Shown in pieces: positions 25,790 through 35,223 of a stretch of 64,000 nucleotides of DNA (position 1 is its first letter; each line of letters begins with the position of its first letter). The stretch is from Oscillospiraceae bacterium (GTDB lineage: Bacteria; Bacillota; Clostridia; Oscillospirales; Ruminococcaceae): NCBI GenBank assembly GCA_017461565.1, contig JAFTXQ010000013.1, forward strand, positions 62,001 to 126,000, in the 5' to 3' direction. Position numbers and translations under genes: made by a program. Below the pieces are notes generated by a model. The model ran no database searches. It was given only the letters and a program-made list of their open reading frames with translations, and was not told the DNA's origin.

Positions 25790-27532
25790 ATGAGTTTAAC
25801 ATCCAATATCAACGAAAAAGCCGCTCTTATATGGGCGATTGCAGATAAATTAACAGGTGTATATAAGCCTCATGAATACGGAGAAGTCATTCTTCCTCTC
25901 ACTGTTATCCGCCGTTTTGACTGCATTCTTGCGGATACAAAGGACGCTGTACTGGAAAAGTACGAATCCGTTAAGACGCTTCCTATGCGTGATGTGCTGC
26001 TGCGTAATGCCGCTGGCGGTCTTGCATTTTATAATACAAGCAAGTTCACATTTGAAAAGCTTCTGGACGATCCTGACAACATCGAGGCGAACTTCCGTGA
26101 CTATCTGAACGGATTCTCCGAGAATGTCCAGAACATTATCGAGAAATTCAAGTTTGACAGTCACATCACAACAATGGCAAACAAGGGTATTCTCTACATT
26201 GTTATCAAGGAATTTACATCACCTAAAGCCAATCTGCACCCTGATGTGATCTCTAATCTTGAGATGGGTTATATCTTTGAGGAGATCATCCGTAGATTTT
26301 CCGAGTCGCACAACGAGGATGCAGGACAGCACTACACTCCCCGTGAGGTTATTCGCCTTATGGTAAATATCCTGTTTTATGATGATAACGATATTCTTTC
26401 TGGTAGCAATGTCGCAAAGACAATCTATGACCCTGCCTGCGGTACGGGCGGTATGCTCTCTGTTGCAGAGGAATATCTCCATGAATTGAACAATGCTACT
26501 GAGCTTCTTGCATTCGGACAGGAACTGAACGATCAGACATTTGCTATCTGCAAGGCAGATATGCTTATTAAGGGCAACAATGCTGACTTTATCAAGGATG
26601 GCAATACTCTTTCTGATGATCAGTTCGAGGGACAGACCTTTGATTACATCATTTCCAATCCCCCGTTCGGACGTGAGTGGAAGAACGAAAAAGCCAAGGT
26701 GGAAGCCGAAGCCAAGCGTGGATTTGCTGGCAGATTCGGTGCTGGACTTCCTGCCGCTTCTGACGGACAAATGCTGTTTTTGATGACTGCTATCGCAAAA
26801 ATGAAAGAACCTGCACAGGGCGGTAGCCGTATTGCAATCATTCACAACGGTTCTCCGCTGTTTACAGGAGATGCCGGCAGCGGTCCGAGCGAGATTCGCA
26901 AGTACATACTGGAGAACGACCTACTGGAAGCAATCATCGCTCTGCCTAATGATATTTTCTACAATACTGGCATTGCCACTTACATCTGGGTGCTGTCCAA
27001 TAAAAAAGCTGGCACAAAGCGTGAGGGCAAGGTGCAGCTTATCAACGCAAACGGACTCTTTGAGAAACGCAGAAAGGCACTCGGTAACAAGCGTAACGAC
27101 ATCCCCGAAAGTGCCATTGCGGAAATCACCCGTCTTTATGGTGATTTCAGAGAAAGTGATATCAGCAAGATTTTCGATAATGAGGACTTCGGTTATACCA
27201 AAATTACGGTAGAGCGTCCGCTGTGTGATGAAAACGGCGAGCTGATTCTGAAAAAGGGCAAGAAACAGCCCGATCCCTCTTTGCGTGATACGGAGAGCGT
27301 ACCGCTGAAGGAGGATATTGACGAATATTTCAGCCGTGAGGTGTTGCCCTTTGCATCTGATGCGTGGATAGATAAAAAGAAATCCACCGTGGGCTATGAG
27401 ATCCCGTTCACACGCTATTTCTACAAGTATGAAGCCCCGAAGCCGTCCGCAGAGATCATGGCGGAGATTTTAGAGCTGGAAAAGGAACTTGATGGCAGTC
27501 TGGCGGAGGTTTTTAATGAAGAACAAACTTGA
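25790..27532 (+). CDS. hsdM: Type I restriction-modification system, methyltransferase subunit
   Basis: 580 aa N6-adenine methyltransferase. The N-terminal HsdM helical domain (IWAIADKLTG...VILPLTVIRRFDC) is followed by the AdoMet motif YDPACGTGGML (about residue 216) and the catalytic ISNPPFG (about residue 289). First gene of hsdM-(cyclase-like)-hsdS-hsdR. GGAGA precedes the ATG. Its last 17 nt overlap the next gene. Confidence 0.95.
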   Translation: MSLTSNINEKAALIWAIADKLTGVYKPHEYGEVILPLTVIRRFDCILADTKDAVLEKYESVKTLPMRDVLLRNAAGGLAFYNTSKFTFEKLLDDPDNIEANFRDYLNGFSENVQNIIEKFKFDSHITTMANKGILYIVIKEFTSPKANLHPDVISNLEMGYIFEEIIRRFSESHNEDAGQHYTPREVIRLMVNILFYDDNDILSGSNVAKTIYDPACGTGGMLSVAEEYLHELNNATELLAFGQELNDQTFAICKADMLIKGNNADFIKDGNTLSDDQFEGQTFDYIISNPPFGREWKNEKAKVEAEAKRGFAGRFGAGLPAASDGQMLFLMTAIAKMKEPAQGGSRIAIIHNGSPLFTGDAGSGPSEIRKYILENDLLEAIIALPNDIFYNTGIATYIWVLSNKKAGTKREGKVQLINANGLFEKRRKALGNKRNDIPESAIAEITRLYGDFRESDISKIFDNEDFGYTKITVERPLCDENGELILKKGKKQPDPSLRDTESVPLKEDIDEYFSREVLPFASDAWIDKKKSTVGYEIPFTRYFYKYEAPKPSAEIMAEILELEKELDGSLAEVFNEEQT

Positions 27533-28226
27533 AGTCACTCAACATATTGTTGCATTTATTGATATTTTGGGTTCCTCTGATGCTATAAAGAACAATTCTC
27601 AATCATCACTCGAGGTGATGCATTCGGCTTATCAATCTGCATTGGATTTATTTAATAGGTTTTTTGATAATAAAAACATTCAACCTAAAATCAAGATTTT
27701 TTCTGACAATATATCAATAGCAGTTCCATGTGATATAGGTTTTGAAAAGCCTTGTTTCCTAGCTGTCGCAATGATGAGTGGTATCATTCAAATGGAATTT
27801 TTAAAGAGAAACTACTTAACACGTGGCGGTATTGTAATTGGTGACTACTTTTGTGATGATGTTATGGTATGGGGGAACGCTCTTGTAAAAGCTTATGAGC
27901 TTGAAAGTAAAGTAGCATTTTACCCAAGAGTGATTATTGATCCTGAATTAGTCGGCAAATTAAATCTTACTTCTGAAGATAAAAAGAGTCGGTGTGGAAC
28001 ATGGATAAACCAAGATGAAGACTTTCTTTTTTGTGTTGATTATGTAAATGAATGTTTAAAGGATCAGTTGGTTTTTGTTCTGGGTACTATGAATATGGTT
28101 GAAACGAAAATTGTTAAATATAATAGCAATATTAAAGTATGTCAAAAGTGGTTGTGGTTGCAAAAATATCTTGCTAAGAAACTATACTGTAACTCAGATG
28201 AGGGAGATGAAAAGACAGATGTGTGA
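27516..28226 (+). CDS. Class III nucleotidyl-cyclase-like protein embedded in the restriction operon
   Basis: 236 aa starting MKNKLEVTQHIVAFIDILGS. GGAGG in the end of hsdM lies 6 nt upstream, so it is translationally coupled. The strand-loop with Asp16 (FIDILGS), Asp64 in KIFSDNISI, and RGGIVIG (103-109) followed by WGNALVKAYELES (119-131) align by eye with metal-binding and base-proximal elements of class III adenylate/guanylate cyclases, the fold also used by Pycsar pyrimidine cyclases. Activity is inferred; it may be an inactive relative. AT-rich compared with hsdM, indicating separate origin. No obvious second-messenger effector lies beside it. Confidence 0.6.
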   Translation: MKNKLEVTQHIVAFIDILGSSDAIKNNSQSSLEVMHSAYQSALDLFNRFFDNKNIQPKIKIFSDNISIAVPCDIGFEKPCFLAVAMMSGIIQMEFLKRNYLTRGGIVIGDYFCDDVMVWGNALVKAYELESKVAFYPRVIIDPELVGKLNLTSEDKKSRCGTWINQDEDFLFCVDYVNECLKDQLVFVLGTMNMVETKIVKYNSNIKVCQKWLWLQKYLAKKLYCNSDEGDEKTDV

Positions 28227-30132
28227 AATGAAAGACAGCGGGATTGAATGGATTGGGGAGATCCCTGTTGGGTGGGAAGTTTGCCGTATAAAAGAGCTGT
28301 TTCACGAGGTAAATGAAAGATGTGAAAACGGTAATGATTATACTTTGCTTTCTGTATCAGAGTATTACGGAGTTTCACCTAAATCGCAGAGAATAAGCGA
28401 TGACGATATGCTCACACATGCTGAAACTTTGGATGGCTATAAAGTGTGCCATGAAAATGACATTGTAATGAATATTATGTTGGCATGGAAACGGGCTTTA
28501 GGTGTTAGTCAGTATGAAGGTATTGTAAGTCCAGCTTATTGTGTCTATCGTACCAATAAAGACCTTGATTCAAAGTATTTTCACTATCTCTACAGAACAG
28601 ATATGTACGCAAATTTGTTCAAACAATTCTCCACAGGTATTATAGATTCTCGTTTGCGTCTGTATCCCGATAAATTTTTGAGTCTTAAATGTCAGGTTCC
28701 CCCATTAGAAGAACAACACCGCATCTCCACCTACCTCGACACCAAATGCGAAAAGATCGACAGCATCATTGCACGGCAGCAGGAGGTCATCGAAAAGCTG
28801 AAAACCTATAAGCTCTCCGTCATTACCGAGGCAGTCACAAAGGGGCTGAATCCTGATGTGAGGATGAAGGATAGCGGGGTTGAGTGGATTGGGGTGATTC
28901 CTCAAGATAGTATTCTTGTCAGATTAAAGAATTTGGTTGGCGTATCTGATGGTACGCATGATACGCCACAATATGTTGATGAATCCGAAAATTCGCATCC
29001 CTTAGTAACATCAAAATGCATTTCCGATGGTTTCATAATAGAATCGCTTGCTAACCATATAAGTGAAGCTGATTATTGTGAAATTAATAAACGTTCAAAA
29101 GTAAGTAGATTTGATGTATTAATGCCAATGATAGGAACTGTAGGAAATCCTGCTTTAGTACAAGCAGAACCAAATTTTGCAATAAAAAATGTCGCATTGT
29201 TGCGAACAAATTCAAATGAAATACTTGGAAAATATGTTGTGTACATTCTATCAAGTCAATTAGCAATAATTCAATTTGATAGTCTTAACAGAGGCGGCGT
29301 TCAGAATTTTATCTCACAGGAAAAACTTAAAAATTTGCTGTTTGTTAAGCATTCTGATATTAGAAGTATAGTAAATTATCTCGACAAAAAATGCTCCGCA
29401 ATTGACTCAGCCATCGCCAAAAAACAGGCGATCATTGAAAAACTCACCGCATATAAAAAATCCCTCATTTATGAGGTTGTAACGGGAAAGAGAGAGGTGA
29501 ATCCTAAAAAAGAGGCGATTACAGTAATTTGTCCTGTCGGTATTCCAACCAATGAAGAGGAATATGCAAGAATTCTTCTTTTTCAAAAAATCATTACTAT
29601 GTGTGGTAATCATCTAAAAGGTCGTACTCATCTAATGAAGATACTTCATGCAATAGAGCTTGGAATAGGTTTTTCCTTTAATACTGAATATACTCGACAC
29701 TATCATGGTCCTTATGACAAACATATCGAGAATTACGAGAACGCCCTTGTGCGTAAAGGTTGGATAAAGCTAAAAAAAGGAAAAAATATAGAATACATAG
29801 TTACCAATTCAACAGCATATAAGTCTGATTACAAACGGATTTTCGGTAAATACAACAAAGAAATTGAACGAATTATAGATTTCTTTAAGTCCATGAAAAG
29901 AACTTCTAAAGCGGAAAAGGTTGCAACCTTATTAGCTTCTTGGAATGATTTCTTAATTGATGGGATAGCTGCTCCTGATGATCATATGATTATTTCAGAT
30001 GTAATGAACAACTGGACGGAAAACAAGAGCCATATTGACTATGCGACATGGCAAGAGATCTTAAATCAGATGAAAAAGGAAAATATCATTCCACATGGGT
30101 ACTGTAATCATACTATAAAAGCGGAGGATTGA
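28219..30132 (+). CDS. hsdS: Type I specificity subunit with extra C-terminal domain
   Basis: About 637 aa. Two target-recognition halves each begin with MKDSG(I/V)EWIG and end in the conserved coiled-coil helix (EEQHRISTYLDTKCEKID; later IVNYLDKKCSAIDSAI). After the usual end (about residue 435) about 200 residues follow that are not part of a normal HsdS. They contain RTHLMKILHAIE, HGPYDKHIENYENALVRKGWI and LASWNDFLIDG, resembling the Panacea/SocA-like winged region seen in some restriction-associated proteins. The start is uncertain: ATG 28219 or 28228; the ORF is open from 28099. Confidence 0.85.
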   Translation: MCEMKDSGIEWIGEIPVGWEVCRIKELFHEVNERCENGNDYTLLSVSEYYGVSPKSQRISDDDMLTHAETLDGYKVCHENDIVMNIMLAWKRALGVSQYEGIVSPAYCVYRTNKDLDSKYFHYLYRTDMYANLFKQFSTGIIDSRLRLYPDKFLSLKCQVPPLEEQHRISTYLDTKCEKIDSIIARQQEVIEKLKTYKLSVITEAVTKGLNPDVRMKDSGVEWIGVIPQDSILVRLKNLVGVSDGTHDTPQYVDESENSHPLVTSKCISDGFIIESLANHISEADYCEINKRSKVSRFDVLMPMIGTVGNPALVQAEPNFAIKNVALLRTNSNEILGKYVVYILSSQLAIIQFDSLNRGGVQNFISQEKLKNLLFVKHSDIRSIVNYLDKKCSAIDSAIAKKQAIIEKLTAYKKSLIYEVVTGKREVNPKKEAITVICPVGIPTNEEEYARILLFQKIITMCGNHLKGRTHLMKILHAIELGIGFSFNTEYTRHYHGPYDKHIENYENALVRKGWIKLKKGKNIEYIVTNSTAYKSDYKRIFGKYNKEIERIIDFFKSMKRTSKAEKVATLLASWNDFLIDGIAAPDDHMIISDVMNNWTENKSHIDYATWQEILNQMKKENIIPHGYCNHTIKAED

Positions 30133-30134
30133 CA

Positions 30135-33134
30135 ATGCCAGACTTCGACTACAAAGAAAAACGCTTTGAACAGGACATCGAGGAATTTCTCACCACCCAC
30201 GGTGGCTACATAAAAGGCGACCCGAAAGCCTTTGACCGCAAGCTTGCCCTTGATGTGCAGACCTTTGTTTCCTTCATCAAGACAAGCCAGCCGAAAGCGT
30301 GGGAGCGTTTCGAGAAAATCTACGGCGGCGACAGCGAAAAACAGATCGTGGAGCGTTTCTGCCGTGAAGTAAAAATGGTGGGACTGCTGAAAGTGTTACG
30401 ACAGGGCTTCACTGACAGGGGCATCAAGTTCCGTGCCGTATTCTGGAAGCCTGAAACCTCCATCAACGAAACCAGCCGTATGCAGTACGAGAGCAATGTC
30501 CTCCACTGCACAAGACAGCTTCATTATTCCCTGCAAAACGAAAACAGTATTGATATTGTGCTGTTCATAAATGGTATTCCTGTAGTATCTATGGAGTTGA
30601 AATGCCAGTTCACAGGGCAGGATACCTCCAATGCAATCAATCAGTATAAGTTCGACCGAGCAAGCAAGGACGCTATTTTCGAGTTCAAGAACAGAGTACT
30701 GGTACATTTTGCTGTTGACCTTTCCAATGTGTATATGACAACACGCTTGGAGGGTGCGTCAACCTATTTCCTGCCGTTCAATCAGGGCAGCAATGGTGCG
30801 GGCAATGTCGGCGGCAAGGGCAATCCGATCAATGAAAATGGCTATGATACAGCGTATCTCTGGGAACAGGTGCTTGTCAAGGACAGATTACTGGAGATCC
30901 TCCACAAGTATCTGCATTTGCAGGTGGAGCGTGATGACAAGGGCAATGTGAAATCTGAGCGAATGATTTTCCCCCGTTATCATCAGCTTGATGTGGTGAC
31001 AAAACTGCTTGCCGATGTCAAGGAAAACGGCTCTGGCAGGAATTATTTGATTCAGCATAGCGCAGGTTCGGGCAAGTCCAATTCTATCGCATGGCTTGCA
31101 CATCGCCTGTCGGGACTGCATGACAACAAAGACGAGAAGATTTTCCAGTCGGTGATCATTGTCACGGACAGACGAGTGCTTGATAGCCAGCTCCAGAATA
31201 CAGTGTATCAGTTCGATCATGTTGAAGGCGTTGTGCAGAAAATCGACAAGAATGCGAAACAGCTTCAGGAAGCGATTGAAGCAGGTACGGGCATTATCAT
31301 CACGACTTTGCAGAAATTCCCTGTGATTTACAAGGAGGTTAATTCTGCGAATAAGCGTTTTGCGGTGATCATTGACGAGGCACATTCTTCGCAGACAGGC
31401 GATGCCGCAAAGAAACTGAAACGAGCACTTGCTGATACAGAAAAGGCTCTGGAAGAAATGGCAGAGCTGGAATACGAGGAAGAAACCAAGCGTAAGGATG
31501 ATGAGGACAAGCTTCTTGACGAACTTGCATCACAGGGCATTCACGATAATCTGTCGTTCTTTGCATTCACAGCCACGCCCAAGGATAAAACCTTGCAGAT
31601 GTTCGGACAGCGTGACGCAAGTGGAAAATATCACCCGTTCCATATCTATTCCATGCGACAGGCGATTGAGGAGCATTTTATTCTGGATGTGCTGCAAAAT
31701 TATATGACATATAAGATGTACTATAAGATTGCAAAGACCATTCCCGATGATCCGGAGCTTGATACAGTGGCAGGTGTCAAGGCAATCCGCAACTATGAAA
31801 CCCTGCACCCGCATAATATTTCGCAGAAAACAGCGATCATGCTGGAGCATTTTCTTAACATCACACGGCATAAAATTGGTGGCAGAGCAAAGGCTATGAT
31901 TGTCACACCGTCCCGACTTCACGCTGTAAGATATGTTCTGGAATTCAAAAAGCAAATTGAGGAGAAAGGCTATTCCAATCTGGATGTGCTTGTGGCATTT
32001 TCAGGTGAGGTGGAGGATAACGGCGAGAGTTATACCGAGGAGAAGATCAATAAGACTAAGGATGGAGAACCCATCAAGGAAAAGGCACTTCCAGCGGCAT
32101 TCCATACAGATGATTTCGGTATGCTGATCGTTGCGGAGAAGTATCAGACAGGCTTTGACGAACCGCTGCTGCATACAATGTTCGTGGATAAGCAACTGTC
32201 TGGTGTTAAGGCAGTACAGACGCTTTCAAGACTCAATCGTACCTGTCGTGGTAAACTGGATACATTCGTGTTGGATTTTGTCAACAGCGCAGATGACATC
32301 AAGAAATCCTTTGATCCGTATTACGAGGAGACGGTGCTCGAAAAGGAAACCGACCCAAATGTTGTATATGATCTAAAGAATACGCTTGATGAATACAGAG
32401 TTTATCAGCAGATTGAGATCAACAGTTTTGCGGATGTGTGGTATTCTTCATCTAGTCAAGAGTATGGTGATATGGGCAAGCTAAAAGCAAAAATGCAGCC
32501 TGCGCTCGATAGATATATGGCTCTTGACGATGAGAAGAAGGATATATTCAAATCCACACTTGCAAGATTCAATCGTATCTATTCGTTTGTTACTCAGGTG
32601 TGCCGTTTGTTTGATAAGGAACTGCATAAATTCAGTATCTATGCGAAATTCCTTGCAACTATGCTTCCGAAAGGTAGTTCTGAGTATGTCTACGTGGATG
32701 ATAAGGTACTGCTGGAATATTACAAGCTGCAAAAGGATTTCGATGGTGCTATAGAATTGCAGGCAACGGAGGAAGGTTTCACTCCCATCACTGGAGAAGC
32801 TGGCAGGTGCGAGAAGAAGAAAGATCCTCTCACTGTAATTATTGACAAAATCAATGAGAAATACGGTACTGCATTCACCGAGATGGACAAAGTGCTTCTT
32901 CAAATAGAAAACGACTATGCAACACAGGATAAATGGCAGAGTTACGCTCAAAACAATGATTTCAAAACCTTTATGCTTCTATTTGAAAAGGATTTTCCTG
33001 AAATGGCAGCAGCTCGTTATGAACAGAACGAGGAGTTTTTTGTCAAGATGTTTGCTGATCCCGATATGATGAAACAGGTTATTGATTCCATTGGTAATGT
33101 TGTATACGAGCGATTAAAAAGCAAGAGACAATAA
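30135..33134 (+). CDS. hsdR: Type I restriction enzyme, endonuclease/translocase subunit
   Basis: 999 aa. An N-terminal PD-(D/E)XK nuclease (VSMELKCQ at about residue 156) is followed by the SF2 motor: Walker A HSAGSGKSNS (about residue 313), IIDEAHSSQ, AFTATPKD, then helicase domain 2 and a C-terminal helical region. The start at 30135 has GGAGG 7 nt upstream; TTG 30129 is not needed. Completes a probably functional type I system (EcoR124-like size). Followed by a structured 118-bp repeat. Confidence 0.95.
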   Translation: MPDFDYKEKRFEQDIEEFLTTHGGYIKGDPKAFDRKLALDVQTFVSFIKTSQPKAWERFEKIYGGDSEKQIVERFCREVKMVGLLKVLRQGFTDRGIKFRAVFWKPETSINETSRMQYESNVLHCTRQLHYSLQNENSIDIVLFINGIPVVSMELKCQFTGQDTSNAINQYKFDRASKDAIFEFKNRVLVHFAVDLSNVYMTTRLEGASTYFLPFNQGSNGAGNVGGKGNPINENGYDTAYLWEQVLVKDRLLEILHKYLHLQVERDDKGNVKSERMIFPRYHQLDVVTKLLADVKENGSGRNYLIQHSAGSGKSNSIAWLAHRLSGLHDNKDEKIFQSVIIVTDRRVLDSQLQNTVYQFDHVEGVVQKIDKNAKQLQEAIEAGTGIIITTLQKFPVIYKEVNSANKRFAVIIDEAHSSQTGDAAKKLKRALADTEKALEEMAELEYEEETKRKDDEDKLLDELASQGIHDNLSFFAFTATPKDKTLQMFGQRDASGKYHPFHIYSMRQAIEEHFILDVLQNYMTYKMYYKIAKTIPDDPELDTVAGVKAIRNYETLHPHNISQKTAIMLEHFLNITRHKIGGRAKAMIVTPSRLHAVRYVLEFKKQIEEKGYSNLDVLVAFSGEVEDNGESYTEEKINKTKDGEPIKEKALPAAFHTDDFGMLIVAEKYQTGFDEPLLHTMFVDKQLSGVKAVQTLSRLNRTCRGKLDTFVLDFVNSADDIKKSFDPYYEETVLEKETDPNVVYDLKNTLDEYRVYQQIEINSFADVWYSSSSQEYGDMGKLKAKMQPALDRYMALDDEKKDIFKSTLARFNRIYSFVTQVCRLFDKELHKFSIYAKFLATMLPKGSSEYVYVDDKVLLEYYKLQKDFDGAIELQATEEGFTPITGEAGRCEKKKDPLTVIIDKINEKYGTAFTEMDKVLLQIENDYATQDKWQSYAQNNDFKTFMLLFEKDFPEMAAARYEQNEEFFVKMFADPDMMKQVIDSIGNVVYERLKSKRQ

Positions 33135-33145
33135 TTAGCATCCAT

Positions 33146-33263
33146 AAAACGCTCCTTTTCCGAACATAGATTTATGAACGGGTTTCCGAACGAAAAATCC
33201 CCTGAAATCGCCTTGATTTCAGGGGATAAATTTTTGTCCGTAAAACGTTCGTTTTTTGAACAA
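33146..33263 (+). repeat. Structured ~118-bp repeat, copy A
   Basis: Nearly identical (by eye about 8-10 differences) to the reverse complement of 57487-57603. The core is a 13-bp stem ATCCCCTGAAATC / GATTTCAGGGGAT (33197-33209, 33215-33227), flanked by GAACG- and CGTTCG-containing arms. It lies between hsdR (12 nt after its stop) and the convergent XRE gene. Confidence 0.85.
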
Positions 33264-33267
33264 CACA

Positions 33268-33289
33268 GCCCCTTGAATCATCAAGGGGC
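33268..33289. terminator. Hairpin between repeat A and the XRE gene
   Basis: GCCCCTTGA pairs with TCAAGGGGC around loop ATCA. It sits between two convergent genes and probably ends both transcripts. Confidence 0.6.
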
Positions 33290-33300
33290 AAGTTTATTCT

Positions 33301-33531
33301 TTAGTCATCTTTAAGCAGCTTATACGGAGGTATGTCCAGCACCTTTGCTATATCGAACAGTGTATCCAGAGAAACTGTCCTGTCTACATTTGGAGCTTCG
33401 ACTGCACCGATGAAGGCAAGGTTCTTATCCAGCTTTTCAGCAAGCTGTTCCTGTGTCAGACCTTTCAGCTTACGATAGTAGCTGATCTTCAGACCTAACT
33501 TGCGATACTGCTCTCTGTGTTCCTGCTTCAT
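33301..33531 (-). CDS. XRE-family HTH regulator (76 aa)
   Basis: Single HTH_3 domain: GLKISYYRKLKGLTQEQLAEKLD, then LDTLFDIAKVLDIPPYKLL. AAAGAGG lies before the ATG. Convergent with hsdR and divergent from the zinc-ribbon operon, whose promoter overlaps its own; a 19-bp perfect palindrome in that intergenic region is its likely operator. Confidence 0.88.
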   Translation of the reverse strand: MKQEHREQYRKLGLKISYYRKLKGLTQEQLAEKLDKNLAFIGAVEAPNVDRTVSLDTLFDIAKVLDIPPYKLLKDD

Positions 33532-33555
33532 AGTGCCACCTCTTTCTATGCTTAT

Positions 33556-33606
33556 ACTATAATTTTACCAAAATACCTTGACAATTAGAATTTGATGTTG
33601 TACAAT
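33556..33606. promoter_or_regulatory. Overlapping divergent promoters
   Basis: Plus strand: TTGACA (33578-33583) and TACAAT (33601-33606), 17 bp apart, for the zinc-ribbon genes. Minus strand: TTGTCA (33579-33584) and TATAGT (33556-33561), 17 bp apart, for the XRE gene. The -35 boxes overlap, so the two promoters exclude each other. Confidence 0.7.
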
Positions 33607-33609
33607 ATC

Positions 33610-33628
33610 TATTGTATATAATACAATA
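33610..33628. promoter_or_regulatory. Palindromic operator before the zinc-ribbon operon
   Basis: TATTGTAT-ATA-ATACAATA is a perfect 8-bp inverted repeat just downstream of the plus-strand -10 box. A third half-site-like ACAATA sits at 33602. Probably bound by the adjacent XRE protein. Confidence 0.6.
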
Positions 33629-33651
33629 ATATCGATATTGGAGATGATATT

Positions 33652-35202
33652 ATGAAATGTATTAAGTGTATGTCCATTATCCCTGATGATAGCGAATTCT
33701 GTCCAAAATGTGGCCACAAAATAGATTTGTATGATTTGAGGTTTTGCAGAAAATGCGGTAAAGAAATCGAATTGGACAGCGGATTTTGTCGCCACTGCGG
33801 TGAGGCTACAATGCATTCAAATGTTGACATACCTGTGCAGGTTTGCGAAACCTGCCAAAAACCGATGAAGCCGGAATGGGATAAATGTCCGAATTGCAGT
33901 ACAATAAAATTATCAAATACTATCGACAATACGTCTAAAGATAAGCTTACTAACGAAACCCATAGAGAAGCCAGAAAAAAACTTACTAAAAAAATTATCG
34001 GCATCGCCTCAGCGTTTGTAGCTACAGCAGCAATCGCGTCAATATTAATTGTTCCGCAATATTATTCGGATTTTGAGGTGTCAAATCTTGAAGATGGTAC
34101 ACTAGCAATAAGTGGGTATCATGGGGACGGAGGAGATATTGTAATTCCAGAGAAGCTGCACTTCAAAACAGTAACGGCAATAGATGCTGACGCATTTAAT
34201 AACAATGACAATATTACCGAAGTAGTTTTACCTAATACAATAAAATCAATTGATACATCAGCTTTTTTTGATTGCGATAAACTGTTTCGAGTTGTGATGA
34301 CAAATAGCGTGGATTACATAGGAAAGACTGCCTTTGCTAATTGTGACAATCTTGTAACGATAACAGGCTATGGCGGAAACGATGGTATCACGCCTACCAA
34401 AACGGATATCAGTGTAACAACTATCGACGACGGTTGCTTTTCTGACTGCCGCAAACTCACTGATATTGTGCAGGCAGATAATATAGGTGTCGGAGCATAC
34501 GGTAACTGCACCAATTTAAAAGGACGGCTAAAAATAAACGCTGTGAAAATAGGAACAGCGGCATTCTCAAGCTGCACAGGGATAAGAGCACTTGAGATCA
34601 TTGCCGATGAAATTGATTCCGCTGCTTTTGAATTCTGCAATAAGTTAATAGATACAAAAATAGAGCCTCGTTTCGCTTCTCAGCCACAAGTAGCATCAGA
34701 TGCATTTGTGGGATGCAGTATAAAAGATGGATTGCATTGGATCACCGATTCATCTATAGATATATCAGTTCAAACTATAGAGGATAGTAGAAATTTACAG
34801 AATTCGTTAGGCAGATCTGCTATTGAAATAATAGATAAAACAAAAAACGAAGCGTTTGAATACCTTATTGACAATTACTCCAAACAAAACTGTGAATGGG
34901 GAGGTAGAATGTATTATAGTAAAGAAAGTAATATTGCATTTATTCAAAGCAGTTATACTGGTGTAATTGATAAGGTTATTGTATACGGCGGAGTATACTA
35001 TAAAGGATACATCCATGGGGATATATCTCCAAACATGACATATCGTGAACTTTTTGAAGTGCTTGGTGAACAAACGATTATTCCGGATGACATAGGTAAA
35101 TATGGCTTTGCGTGTAAATATGGCAATTGCATATTATCTTTTGTAGGTTCTTCAGATTCATTGGATTCGTCTCCTGAAATATGCTATATTTGTCTGGCGT
35201 AA
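33652..35202 (+). CDS. Zinc-ribbon membrane protein with BspA-type leucine-rich repeats
   Basis: 516 aa. Three CxxC...CxxC zinc ribbons occupy residues 1-80 (for example CIKC...CPKC, CRKC...CRHC, CETC...CPNC). A membrane helix at about residues 120-140 (IIGIASAFVATAAIASILIV) is followed by an LRR_5/BspA-like array with AIDADAFNN, SIDTSAFFDCDKL and YIGKTAFANCDNL at about residues 175-330. The final 130 residues are unrecognised. Topology would put the ribbons inside and the repeats outside. First of three zinc-ribbon genes in one run. Function unknown. Confidence 0.8.
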   Translation: MKCIKCMSIIPDDSEFCPKCGHKIDLYDLRFCRKCGKEIELDSGFCRHCGEATMHSNVDIPVQVCETCQKPMKPEWDKCPNCSTIKLSNTIDNTSKDKLTNETHREARKKLTKKIIGIASAFVATAAIASILIVPQYYSDFEVSNLEDGTLAISGYHGDGGDIVIPEKLHFKTVTAIDADAFNNNDNITEVVLPNTIKSIDTSAFFDCDKLFRVVMTNSVDYIGKTAFANCDNLVTITGYGGNDGITPTKTDISVTTIDDGCFSDCRKLTDIVQADNIGVGAYGNCTNLKGRLKINAVKIGTAAFSSCTGIRALEIIADEIDSAAFEFCNKLIDTKIEPRFASQPQVASDAFVGCSIKDGLHWITDSSIDISVQTIEDSRNLQNSLGRSAIEIIDKTKNEAFEYLIDNYSKQNCEWGGRMYYSKESNIAFIQSSYTGVIDKVIVYGGVYYKGYIHGDISPNMTYRELFEVLGEQTIIPDDIGKYGFACKYGNCILSFVGSSDSLDSSPEICYICLA

Positions 35203-35223
35203 AAAATAACGGAGGTAATTATT

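Noticed and set aside
25652-35223. A Pycsar-type effector (TIR or membrane protein with cyclic-nucleotide domain) for the cyclase-like gene
   Set aside because: None of the neighbours shows such domains; the membrane zinc-ribbon proteins lack a recognisable nucleotide sensor. The cyclase link stays open.
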